DNA from: Methanobacteriota archaeon | Lineage (GTDB): Archaea > Halobacteriota > Methanomicrobia > Methanomicrobiales > Methanomicrobiaceae | NCBI GenBank assembly: GCA_023396365.1 | Contig: JAEWWL010000084.1 | Location: forward strand, 1-26,527 | Reading direction: 5' to 3' | Length of the DNA: 26,527 nt | Part shown: positions 1-6,915 of the stretch, in pieces | How positions within the stretch are numbered: position 1 is the first letter of the stretch | Layout: each line of letters starts with the position of its first letter | Program-made: the position numbers and the translations under genes | Notes under the pieces: generated by a model | What the model was told of the DNA's origin: nothing | Seen by the model: only the letters and a program-made list of their open reading frames with translations | The model's database searches: none

Positions 1-1437
1 GCACTTGTGCAAAAACTATGGAATTACTGCAACGTACTAAGAGATGACGGCGTAAGCTACGGCGATTATGTCGAACAGCTCACATACCTTCTCTTTTTAA
101 AGATGGCAGACGAGCACAAAAAGCCACCTTTTAACAAACCCTCAACAATACCGGATGAATACAGCTGGGAGACGCTTGCATCAAAAGACGGCGATGACCT
201 TGAGATTCACTACCGGCACACCCTTGAAAATCTCGGAAAAGAAGCAGGACTCCTCGGCGTTATATTCAGAAAATCACAGAACAAGATACAGGACCCGGCA
301 AAATTAAAGCGGCTTGTTGATCTAATCGGAAAAGAGACATGGGTCGGCCTTGACATGGACGTCAAAGGTGAGATCTACGAAGGACTGCTGCAGAAGAACG
401 CCGAAGACACAAAAAGCGGTGCAGGCCAGTATTTTACTCCAAGGTCTCTGATTCAGGCGATGGTTGAGGTTACACAGCCAGAACCATGCCAGACAATAGC
501 TGATCCCGCCTGCGGAACGGGCGGATTTTTTCTTGCAGAACGCGATTACCTCGTTAAAAACTATAAACTCGACCGGGAACAGTCAGTTTTTCTAAAAGAG
601 CAGACATTCAGCGGAACGGAAATTGTTGATAGCGCCGCCCGACTCTGTGCAATGAACCTCTACCTGCACGGAATCGGGACAGACAAAAGCCCTGTCAGTG
701 TCGCAGACTCACTTTTATCAGAACCGGATGACCACTACGACCTCATCCTCACAAACCCCCCCTTTGGCAAAAAGAGCAGCTACACTGTGATCAACGGCGA
801 CGGCAAAGCCGAAAAGGACAAGCAGACTTATGAGAGGGATGATTTCTGGGCGACAACGTCAAACAAGCAGTTGAACTTTCTTCAGCATGTAAGAAGCATG
901 TTAAAAATAAACGGAAAGGCGGCTGTTGTTGTTCCTGACAACGTCTTATTTGAAGGCGGTGCGGGTGAGACAATCAGAAGAAAGCTCCTTGCCGAATGCG
1001 AAGTTCACACACTTCTCCGGCTTCCCACAGGAATCTTCTACGCTCAGGGTGTTAAGGCAAACGTTATTTTTTTTGAACGAAAAGCCGGACGCGAAGAGCC
1101 CTGGACAGACACTCTCTGGATATACGACTTAAGAACAAACATACACTTCACCTTAAAGGAAAATCCGCTATCCTTAGAAGACTTAAAGGACTTCATAAAA
1201 TCCTACAACCCGAAAAACCGTCATGAACGAAAAGAGACAGAAAGGTTTAAACCGTTCAGATATGAAGACCTGATAAAACGCGACAAGGTCAGCCTTGACA
1301 TATTCTGGATAAAGGATGAAAGTCTTGAGGATACCGAGAATCTCCCCGAACCTGACATCCTCGCAGGCGAGATTGCAGAGAGTCTTCAGACCGCAATAGA
1401 ACAGTTCTCCGGAATATACGAAGATCTTAGCGAATAA
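1..1437 (+). CDS. hsdM: Type I restriction-modification DNA methyltransferase subunit HsdM (5' partial)
   Basis: Adenine-N6 methyltransferase subunit of a type I R-M system; with a specificity subunit it methylates the recognition site, and with HsdR it also restricts. Seen: the frame is open from the first base and reads A-L-V-Q-K-L-W-N, matching the usual HsdM N-terminus a few residues inside the protein, so the GTG at 7 is probably an internal valine and the real start lies upstream. Counting from 7, the N-terminal HsdM_N helical region covers about residues 1-120, the SAM-binding motif DPACGTGGFF starts at residue 166, and the catalytic NPPF is at 250-253. The stop is TAA at 1435-1437. 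No hsdS or hsdR follows; the next gene is convergent, so partners must lie upstream or elsewhere. A run of seven C lies in the NPPF codons. Family assignment is secure; completeness of the system is unknown. Confidence 0.95.
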   Translation, partial: ALVQKLWNYCNVLRDDGVSYGDYVEQLTYLLFLKMADEHKKPPFNKPSTIPDEYSWETLASKDGDDLEIHYRHTLENLGKEAGLLGVIFRKSQNKIQDPAKLKRLVDLIGKETWVGLDMDVKGEIYEGLLQKNAEDTKSGAGQYFTPRSLIQAMVEVTQPEPCQTIADPACGTGGFFLAERDYLVKNYKLDREQSVFLKEQTFSGTEIVDSAARLCAMNLYLHGIGTDKSPVSVADSLLSEPDDHYDLILTNPPFGKKSSYTVINGDGKAEKDKQTYERDDFWATTSNKQLNFLQHVRSMLKINGKAAVVVPDNVLFEGGAGETIRRKLLAECEVHTLLRLPTGIFYAQGVKANVIFFERKAGREEPWTDTLWIYDLRTNIHFTLKENPLSLEDLKDFIKSYNPKNRHERKETERFKPFRYEDLIKRDKVSLDIFWIKDESLEDTENLPEPDILAGEIAESLQTAIEQFSGIYEDLSE

Positions 1438-1441
1438 AACT

Positions 1442-1514
1442 AAAAAAATACTTTTTTCCAAAATCTGACAGGAGAATTCTGTTTATCTGATATTTATCGG
1501 GGATTAATATCCCC
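1442..1514. terminator. Convergent termination region between hsdM and the toxin gene
   Basis: A T6 run at about 1452-1457 follows hsdM on the plus strand. On the other side, GGGGAT (1499-1504) can pair with ATCCCC (1509-1514) around a 4-base loop, and this overlaps the toxin stop codon. Archaeal termination at T-runs is established; the role of the hairpin is inferred. Confidence 0.4.
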
Positions 1515-1776
1515 TGTAAATTTTACTGCGATGCCCTGCCTCAATCACATGAATCACCATAACATTGTCCTCAATGTTCAGAATGACCCTGTAACTTCCC
1601 ACACGAAGTGAATAAAAAGGGGGATTTTTATTACCTTTTAATTTTTTAACATGATTTTTTGGATTATCTTCAAATGACAGAGATTTTAATTCAAGACAGA
1701 TCTCTTTTGCGACATTTTTAGGAAGCTGTGCGAGGTTTTTCTTCGCATGGTTTGTGACAAGAACTCTATAAACCAT
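1504..1776 (-). CDS. RelE/ParE-superfamily toxin
   Basis: Likely toxin of a type II toxin-antitoxin pair; RelE-type members cut mRNA at the ribosome and ParE-type members poison gyrase, and the sequence does not tell which. Seen: a 90-residue protein starting MVYRVLVTNHAKKNLAQLP, with the family pattern of an N-terminal strand, two helices, then K-L-K-G, Y-S-L-R-V-G-S-Y-R-V-I and a C-terminal strand ending with I-E-A-G-H-R-S-K-I-Y. The R-V-G-x-Y-R and G-H-R motifs are typical of the fold. Start choice: ATG at 1776 comes one base after the antitoxin TGA (1780-1778); the in-frame TTG at 1812 would overlap the antitoxin and adds residues unlike the family. It is translationally coupled to the antitoxin and converges on hsdM. 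Confidence 0.85.
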   Translation of the reverse strand: MVYRVLVTNHAKKNLAQLPKNVAKEICLELKSLSFEDNPKNHVKKLKGNKNPPFYSLRVGSYRVILNIEDNVMVIHVIEAGHRSKIYRGY

Positions 1777-1777
1777 A

Positions 1778-2014
1778 TCAGTTAAGTCCCAGTTCTTCTG
1801 CGACCTCTTCAAGTGAATAAACCCTCCCTGCCTTAATATCAGCCAGGGATTCTTCTATTCCTCTTATTGTCGCGTCGCTTAAAGGCTCATCATCCACTGC
1901 GGTCTCCACAAGGCGCCTGATTACATCCTCATACGACTCCTTAGGATGCACCTTTAAATCTGTAAGTCTATCCCTCATATCCGTACTGACCCGGATTGAT
2001 GTAACGCCAGACAT
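1778..2014 (-). CDS. Antitoxin, ribbon-helix-helix-like, partner of the RelE/ParE toxin
   Basis: A 78-residue protein. The N-terminus (TSIRVSTDMRDRLTDLKVHP, then ESYEDVIRRLVE) reads as a short strand and helices of a ribbon-helix-helix/VapB-like DNA-binding domain. The C-terminal half (ATIRGIEESLADIKAGRVYS) is acidic and helical and ends in E-E-V-A-E-E-L-G, like the toxin-wrapping tail common in archaeal antitoxins. ATG at 2014 is chosen: there is no good Shine-Dalgarno, and a TATA-like element lies about 46 bases upstream. The toxin begins one base after this stop. Such antitoxins usually repress their own promoter, and a palindrome GAATATATTC sits just upstream at 2019-2028. The exact family name is uncertain; the role as antitoxin follows from order, size and spacing. 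Confidence 0.8.
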   Translation of the reverse strand: MSGVTSIRVSTDMRDRLTDLKVHPKESYEDVIRRLVETAVDDEPLSDATIRGIEESLADIKAGRVYSLEEVAEELGLN

Positions 2015-2018
2015 ATCC

Positions 2019-2063
2019 GAATATATTCACACATACATAGATATAACTAACTGCCATATATAA
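2019..2063 (-). promoter_or_regulatory. Promoter and candidate operator of the toxin-antitoxin operon
   Basis: On the minus strand TTATATAT (2063-2056) resembles an archaeal TATA box and would place the transcript start near 2034, about 20 bases before the ATG at 2014. The perfect 10-base palindrome GAATATATTC at 2019-2028 lies between them, as expected of an autoregulatory operator. Repressor binding is inferred. Confidence 0.45.
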
Positions 2064-2171
2064 GAAAACTGCACTTTTCAATATAATCTATAACAGCTAT
2101 CCGGCCGGTTGAGAAATCACAGGAAAATTTCATGTTAAACCATAGAAAAGATAGTGATTTAAAAATTCAGT

Positions 2172-2528
2172 CTAAAGTTTTGAAATCCATCCTGTGCCTT
2201 TGCATTCAGGACATATACCATAGCCAGTAATATCACTTCTTCTCCCTGTCCCGTTGCAGGACATACAGCTTAGATAAGGCGTTTTTACCTTAGCCCCGCC
2301 ATTACCCTTACAGACCGGACACCTCCCTGCAATCATATCATTCCCGGGAGATATTCCTGTCCCTTTACAGTAATTGCATATTAATATCTGGCATAGCGCC
2401 TCCGGTTCCTTTCTTTTCCCTAAAACACCAGGTACCTGCCCGATATCACGAATTAAAGGCAGGCCACATGCAGGACAGATACTTTCATTATGGGCAATTA
2501 CTCTTCCGCATCCGGGACAATACAACAT
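2172..2528 (-). CDS. Zinc-ribbon protein with DnaJ-type CxxCxGxG repeats, no J domain
   Basis: A 118-residue cysteine-rich protein of unknown role. Seen: a zinc-ribbon at the N-terminus (CPGCG, then CPACG 15 residues on), a linker, then four DnaJ-type zinc modules in order: CNYCKGTG, CPVCKGNG, CMSCNGTG and CPECKGTG. Four CxxCxGxG units make the two-zinc cysteine-rich domain known from type I DnaJ/Hsp40, where it helps bind unfolded proteins. Here there is no J domain (no HPD) and no C-terminal peptide-binding domain. The protein could be a small chaperone-like or redox or metal protein, or an adaptor. It starts at ATG 2528; a TATA-like element about 27 bases upstream suggests a leaderless mRNA. 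It is probably a single gene. Confidence 0.8.
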   Translation of the reverse strand: MLYCPGCGRVIAHNESICPACGLPLIRDIGQVPGVLGKRKEPEALCQILICNYCKGTGISPGNDMIAGRCPVCKGNGGAKVKTPYLSCMSCNGTGRRSDITGYGICPECKGTGWISKL

Positions 2529-2550
2529 AACTTATCAAATTTATCTGATG

Positions 2551-2560
2551 GTTTAATACA
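2551..2560 (-). promoter_or_regulatory. TATA-like element before the zinc-ribbon gene
   Basis: Minus-strand TGTATTAAAC is centred about 27 bases before the ATG at 2528, the spacing expected for leaderless archaeal transcription. It is AT-rich, so the match is only suggestive. Confidence 0.35.
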
Positions 2561-2576
2561 AAATAATTTTTTTTAT

Positions 2577-2592
2577 TTTTGCATCTGCAAAA
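2577..2592. repeat. Inverted repeat TTTTGCA-TC-TGCAAAA
   Basis: A perfect 7-base inverted repeat with a 2-base centre, in the 92-base gap between the lipoprotein end and the zinc-ribbon start. It sits just upstream of the zinc-ribbon promoter, so it could be an operator or part of a terminator. Confidence 0.4.
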
Positions 2593-2596
2593 TATC

Positions 2597-2605
2597 AAAA
2601 AAAAA
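2597..2605 (-). terminator. T-run terminator of the lipoprotein gene
   Basis: Nine consecutive A on the plus strand (T9 in the transcript sense of the minus strand) start 16 bases after the lipoprotein stop. T-runs alone terminate archaeal transcription. Confidence 0.5.
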
Positions 2606-2620
2606 GATTATGGTTTATTA

Positions 2621-3730
2621 TTAAATCCGGGGCGAGACGTACATATCAGCACCTTCTTCGTCAGCTACAAAAGTGTAAATGACCCCGTCTTCTACCCAGC
2701 CGTTGTAATAATAGCCGTTGTCCGTGTAAAAGACAGAATTGTCCGGGTACTGTTGTAAAAATCCTATATCAGTTCCATTATTGACATTGATGTATATGCC
2801 GTTGCCCGTCTTAAGAAGAGACCAGGCATAATCAGAGTAGTCTTTCACAAATCCATCAGCAGAAATTTCGGCATAATACTGATCTTTATAGTCACCTGAA
2901 ATATCCGCAAGCTCAGGAGAAACGGACTCTGAGACAGTTGTTCCTGATTTTACATAAACATCAGTAAATGCCCCGTCCTCATTAATCCAGTTCCAGACAA
3001 GTTCTTCCCCGGATACTGCAATCTTTCCAAAATCGCCTTCTTCATCATAAGAGACAGCATACAAAGCATTTTCATCAACAGCATATGCAGCTCCGACAAA
3101 ATCATATTTCGTGAGGACATTATCAGCCATAAGGCTGTAGCTGCCATAGAAGACCGGACCGTCCATCTTTACAATAGTCATATTCTTTGAACCGGATTCA
3201 GTCCGGGCAACATCCCAGGTGCCTGTAAGATCAGGATATGAAACAGAGGATGCTTCTTTGCCGTCCTTTACAATAGCATATGAATCTGCATAAAGAGAAC
3301 CATCCAGGATACCGGCAAATGCCATCCGAATCTCCGAATCAGAAATAATCTGCCCGTAAATCTGCCAGGGTTCCGTGGAATTTTTTGCAGAATATGATGT
3401 CAGCATTGATCCTTTTTTGTTATAAACAGCATAATATGACGTTCCGAAGCTGTCAGTCAAAGCAAAAAGACGATCATTCTGACCGGAGATAACTGCTTTA
3501 TCACTGAAAGGCTCATATGAGAAACCATTATTTTTAGAATATTCCACAAAAGAGACTATCGAATAATTGCCGTTGAGATTGTAAGATAAAGATTCTGCAG
3601 CATACAGCCCTGTCATATTCAAAAGGTCTTTATTATCCTGCACCTGTTTGGTATCTTCAGTTATGCAGCCGGCTGCAAGAACAGAGGCAGTCACTAAAAA
3701 TACAATTGTAAAAATAAATTTTTTTCCCAT
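2621..3730 (-). CDS. Secreted lipoprotein of unknown function
   Basis: A 369-residue protein. Seen: a Lys-rich start (MGKKFIFTIVF), a hydrophobic stretch and a lipobox L-A-A-G-C with the cysteine at residue 22, so it is probably exported and lipid-anchored on the outer face of the membrane. The mature part is rich in Tyr, Asp, Gly and Ser and appears all-beta, with imperfectly repeated elements (an aromatic pair followed by D-G/E-D-G turns, and D-L-T-G-T-W / D-I-S-G-D-Y), suggesting a beta-propeller or repeated beta-sheet lipocalin-like fold. I recognise no named domain. Start ATG 3730 has GGTGGT about 8 bases upstream, a fair archaeal ribosome site. It is divergent from the PARIS-like pair, separated by 223 bases, and no functional link is evident. 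Confidence 0.8.
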   Translation of the reverse strand: MGKKFIFTIVFLVTASVLAAGCITEDTKQVQDNKDLLNMTGLYAAESLSYNLNGNYSIVSFVEYSKNNGFSYEPFSDKAVISGQNDRLFALTDSFGTSYYAVYNKKGSMLTSYSAKNSTEPWQIYGQIISDSEIRMAFAGILDGSLYADSYAIVKDGKEASSVSYPDLTGTWDVARTESGSKNMTIVKMDGPVFYGSYSLMADNVLTKYDFVGAAYAVDENALYAVSYDEEGDFGKIAVSGEELVWNWINEDGAFTDVYVKSGTTVSESVSPELADISGDYKDQYYAEISADGFVKDYSDYAWSLLKTGNGIYINVNNGTDIGFLQQYPDNSVFYTDNGYYYNGWVEDGVIYTFVADEEGADMYVSPRI

Positions 3731-3743
3731 AGAAAAATACCAC

Positions 3744-3759
3744 CATCACCAAAGTGATG
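3744..3759. repeat. Inverted repeat CATCAC-CAAA-GTGATG upstream of the lipoprotein
   Basis: A 6-base inverted repeat with a 4-base loop inside the 223-base divergent region (3731-3953), 14 bases before the lipoprotein start. GGTGATG recurs on the plus strand near 3825-3831. It could be an operator, or a 5' leader hairpin near the ribosome site. In the rest of the divergent region I see only AT-rich tracts, including T7A6 near 3887-3896. Confidence 0.35.
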
Positions 3760-3953
3760 ATTACTTATCAATCATTTTATGATAAAAACCCATTGGACTG
3801 GCTGTTTGTAAAAATTTTGCCTTTCGGTGATGAGGATAGCTTATTACAACTGTAATTCATGGCTAATGTCTGTTCATCCTGTTTTTTTAAAAAATCTGAA
3901 TCAGATAACCCATACGCTACATTAATTTCCTAAAAGGCACCAAAAGTAAACAA

Positions 3954-5711
3954 ATGGCACTAAAGACCCTGGTAATAACTCCTGCCGGAGAGGAAAAGAT
4001 CTGGAATCAGGATGAAAACCTGGACAAAAACCGTCACATAAAAGCGGAGTATGCATTCACAGGAAGATTTGCAGAAAGATGCCGGGAATACTCTGAAAAA
4101 TTCTATCCTGATGACAGGGCCATATTATCACCAAGGTACGGTTTTGTGCTTCCGCATGAAGAGATATTGTATTACGAAAAAAACACATTCAAAGAGTCAG
4201 GAATAGAATTTGACACAATAGAGATAAATGCCGAATCAGACGGGCTTTTAAACTACGAAAGGGTCGTTTTTCTTGGGAGCAGAAAGCTTCACTCCGAATA
4301 TATTGATATAATCTTAAAAATATTTTCAGATAAATGGGTGGAGTTTCCTTTAATGGAGGCTGAAAACACAGAGGAGATGCTTGGAAGACTCATTGATGCA
4401 ATTACAAGAAACTCACCCCTGCGGTTCAACAGAATAAAGCTTGAGCACATAGAAATAAACGGACTCTTCGGCAAATTCAATCATAAAATACCAATAGAGC
4501 ACACTGAAAACATATCTATTATTACTGCCCCAAACGGCTATGGCAAAACAACAATACTGCGGCTTCTTCGGGCAGTGTTTGTTGGAAACCTGCGCGAAAT
4601 AAAAAATATACCGTTTGAATCCTTAAACCTTACATTTAAAATTGATGATGAAAAAGAGAAAAAAGCAAAGAGAAATCTTTTCATCGAAAAAAGCCTTGGA
4701 AAAATGCAGGGAAAAAAGCTGCCGTTAGGGGACATGTGGTCAGTTTATTTTTGTTCTGAGAATCTGCAGGGCAAAAAACTTGAATACACAGCAAATCCCG
4801 ACAACTTTGACGAGGACGAAACCTCATGGGCGCTTTCAAGAATAATTCCACCCATTCCTTTGAAATTCATATCTGCACAGAGACTGTGGCAGAACGCAGA
4901 TTCATGCGAAGAGCGTGAAGGCGACCTTCTTGCATGCCATGCCGGAGGAGTTAAGAGAAGCTATGAGCTGACTATCCTTAACTATTCAGACGACATAAAA
5001 AGGCGCATACAGGCAATGCTTAATGATTATGCCGCAAGCACCCAGCAGCTTGATGCAACATATCCTTCCAGGTTCATGGAGCTGTGCTGTGAGATGGATA
5101 AAGGAATTCTTCCGTCTGCACAGACAATCACAGAAAAGCTTGCAAAAATTCGTCTTGAGCAGAAAAAATTAAAAGACCTCGGATTTTTATCCTACAACCC
5201 GGTGAATAAGGATGATTTTCTTATTTCTGAAGCAGACATAGAAGGGGACAGCGGTGTTCTTTCAGCGCTAAAACTCTACATCGAAGACACAGAGAAGAAA
5301 TACTTAATTTTCAGCGACCTTGAAAAGAAAATCGATCTTTTGCTTCAGATAATAAACTCGCTGTTTTTAAATCTCACATTTGCGATAAGGGCAGACAAGG
5401 GATTTTACTTCATGGTCTCTGACAACGAGTCAATAGCGCCTGAAAGGCTCTCATCAGGCGAGCAGAACCAGCTTGTTATGTATTATGATCTTATATTCTT
5501 CACAGATCCGGGAACCCTGGTTCTTGTTGACGAGCCTGAAATTTCCCTGCATATCGTATGGCAGAGGCTTTATCTTGAATACATCAAAAAAATTACGAAG
5601 ATAACCGGCTCTGATTTCATGATTGCAACCCATTCACCCCAGTTAATTCATACTAACTGGGAGTACACCGTTGATCTCTCCGGAGGCGAAGAGGAAACAA
5701 CCAATGGTTAA
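3954..5711 (+). CDS. PARIS AriA-like ABC/OLD-type ATPase with N-terminal DUF6884-like domain
   Basis: Probable sensor/regulator ATPase of a two-gene anti-phage system. Seen: 585 residues. Residues about 4-150 resemble DUF6884 (start L-V-I-T-P-A-G-E-E-K-I-W, then A-F-T-G-R-F and ILSPRYGFVLP followed by Y-Y-E-K); the cysteine usual in the first motif is Ala/Gly here. Residues about 165-585 form an ABC-type ATPase of the AAA_15/OLD kind: Walker A APNGYGKT (192-199), signature LSSGEQ (499-504), Walker B with D526-E527 in LVLVDEPEISLH, and a switch histidine in ATHSP (H560). The middle part is mostly helical. The ATG at 3954 has no strong ribosome site. The DUF4435 gene starts inside its last codons. 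Known: ATPase plus DUF4435 is the PARIS arrangement, in which the ATPase detects a phage trigger and releases the DUF4435 effector. The extra N-terminal domain is the odd part. Alternative: another OLD/Gabija-like system. Confidence 0.75.
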   Translation: MALKTLVITPAGEEKIWNQDENLDKNRHIKAEYAFTGRFAERCREYSEKFYPDDRAILSPRYGFVLPHEEILYYEKNTFKESGIEFDTIEINAESDGLLNYERVVFLGSRKLHSEYIDIILKIFSDKWVEFPLMEAENTEEMLGRLIDAITRNSPLRFNRIKLEHIEINGLFGKFNHKIPIEHTENISIITAPNGYGKTTILRLLRAVFVGNLREIKNIPFESLNLTFKIDDEKEKKAKRNLFIEKSLGKMQGKKLPLGDMWSVYFCSENLQGKKLEYTANPDNFDEDETSWALSRIIPPIPLKFISAQRLWQNADSCEEREGDLLACHAGGVKRSYELTILNYSDDIKRRIQAMLNDYAASTQQLDATYPSRFMELCCEMDKGILPSAQTITEKLAKIRLEQKKLKDLGFLSYNPVNKDDFLISEADIEGDSGVLSALKLYIEDTEKKYLIFSDLEKKIDLLLQIINSLFLNLTFAIRADKGFYFMVSDNESIAPERLSSGEQNQLVMYYDLIFFTDPGTLVLVDEPEISLHIVWQRLYLEYIKKITKITGSDFMIATHSPQLIHTNWEYTVDLSGGEEETTNG

Positions 5712-6726
5712 GGGAAAAAAACGTTTTGGAAAAACATCAGGAAATTACAGGCTGGAGGATATATGGGCTGATGCCGAAGAGATAGGCGGAGCCATACAAA
5801 AGATGGAAAAAAACTATCCGCAGCTTAAGGACAGAATCTTTGTAATAACCGAAGGCCCTTATGACTATGAATTCTTCTCACGCTTCTTTTTAAAAGAGAT
5901 TTGTGAAATAAGGATTGCAAATTCCAAAAACAACGTAATAAAGATAATAAAAAATGTCAATGAAAACTCTAAAGAAAAGGCATCGGATTTAATCATCGGA
6001 ATAGTTGACAGGGACTTTTCTTTTTTCACCAAAAGCTGCCCAATGGAATACAGTGAAAATTCAGACTCAGACTGTGTCATAGAAAACCTGTTTATGACTG
6101 ACACACACGACATCGAGACGATGATTATCTCTGAAGAGCTGATTAAAAAAGTCCTTGACTATTACAGAAAAAGATCAGCGGGGGGGGATTTTCAAAGGAG
6201 CATGCTCTCATCCATAAGGGAAAATGACACCCTGACGCAGCTTATCAGATGCTGCCGGCTTTTGGGCCTTTGCCTTTTTGTTAATGAAAAATATGGCCTT
6301 AATATGACATTCAAGCACATAAACTGCAAGAAGAAAAATGTCTTCACTGAGTTTACAGACACTTTTGAAATTACATTTGACGAGGATAAATTCCTGGCGC
6401 TGATAAAAAAAAGAAACACGGAAATATATGAGGAATTCAAAAATTTACTTTCTGCCGAGCTTTCAGGCGATACTGACTACTTCAGCCATCCGATGCATAT
6501 ATGCCGCGGACATGACTTAATGTGCGTCCTTCTTGCCGAGATAAATACAAACTACCCGTCAGCAGACGGACAAAAAGTGCGTTCAAGAGATTTGGAAAGA
6601 ATTTTCCGGAATTTTTATGACGAGAAAAATTTCTATAATACAGATATTTTCATAAAAATCAGTGAATGGGCAGAGAATAAAAAACCAGTACTAATAGACC
6701 GTATTTTTATTAGCAGCAGTGCCTGA
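5704..6726 (+). CDS. DUF4435 TOPRIM-like protein, AriB-like effector candidate
   Basis: Likely effector nuclease of the pair. Seen: 340 residues; VITEGPYDYEFF (Glu50) is the TOPRIM-like glutamate motif, GIVDRDF (Asp102, Asp104) the DxD motif, and the run N-L-F-x-T-D-x-H-D-I-E-T-M (128-140) is the DUF4435 hallmark. Known: DUF4435 proteins act beside AAA ATPases in PARIS, where AriB is a toxic RNase acting on tRNA once released. Start: ATG 5704 overlaps the ATPase end by 8 bases and has GAGGAAA (5691-5697) about 7 bases upstream; the longer TTG at 5671 is less likely. The overlap implies coupled translation. Odd: a run of eight G at 6180-6187, in codons for Ala-Gly-Gly, could cause slippage. 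The C-terminal half (about 190-340) is unassigned. The enzymatic activity here is inferred. Confidence 0.8.
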   Translation: MVKGKKRFGKTSGNYRLEDIWADAEEIGGAIQKMEKNYPQLKDRIFVITEGPYDYEFFSRFFLKEICEIRIANSKNNVIKIIKNVNENSKEKASDLIIGIVDRDFSFFTKSCPMEYSENSDSDCVIENLFMTDTHDIETMIISEELIKKVLDYYRKRSAGGDFQRSMLSSIRENDTLTQLIRCCRLLGLCLFVNEKYGLNMTFKHINCKKKNVFTEFTDTFEITFDEDKFLALIKKRNTEIYEEFKNLLSAELSGDTDYFSHPMHICRGHDLMCVLLAEINTNYPSADGQKVRSRDLERIFRNFYDEKNFYNTDIFIKISEWAENKKPVLIDRIFISSSA

Positions 6727-6761
6727 AAGCCCAACTTTTTATCTGAACAAAATTATTTATT

Positions 6762-6846
6762 TTAAAAAAAAAGGGATTCTTAAAATTCATTAATTCTTAA
6801 AAGAAGGTATTATTTAAAATCATGCACTCTTAAAAAAAAGGGATTC
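6762..6846. repeat. Two direct copies of TTAAAAAAAA(A)GGGATTC
   Basis: Copies lie at 6762-6779 and 6830-6846, 68 bases apart, in the 189-base non-coding stretch after the DUF4435 gene. They differ by a single A. Each ends an A-rich tract with GGGATTC. Their function is unknown; they could be promoter or regulatory elements or remnants of duplication. Confidence 0.5.
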
Positions 6847-6884
6847 CCGAATAAATAAATGAACCACTGCACAATTCTCCAAAA

Positions 6885-6904
6885 GCTTTTTTCCTGAAAA
6901 AAGC
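6885..6904. repeat. Perfect 9-base inverted repeat before the DUF5518-like gene
   Basis: GCTTTTTTC (6885-6893) and GAAAAAAGC (6896-6904) are perfectly complementary with a 2-base centre, ending 11 bases before the ATG at 6916. It could be an operator or, with its T6, the terminator of the upstream unit. Confidence 0.5.
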
Positions 6905-6915
6905 ATTTTAAATTC

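Noticed and set aside
5671..5703. Longer TTG start of the DUF4435 protein
   Set aside because: The ATG at 5704 has a GAGGAAA ribosome site at good spacing and the extra 11 residues are just a second reading of the ATPase tail.
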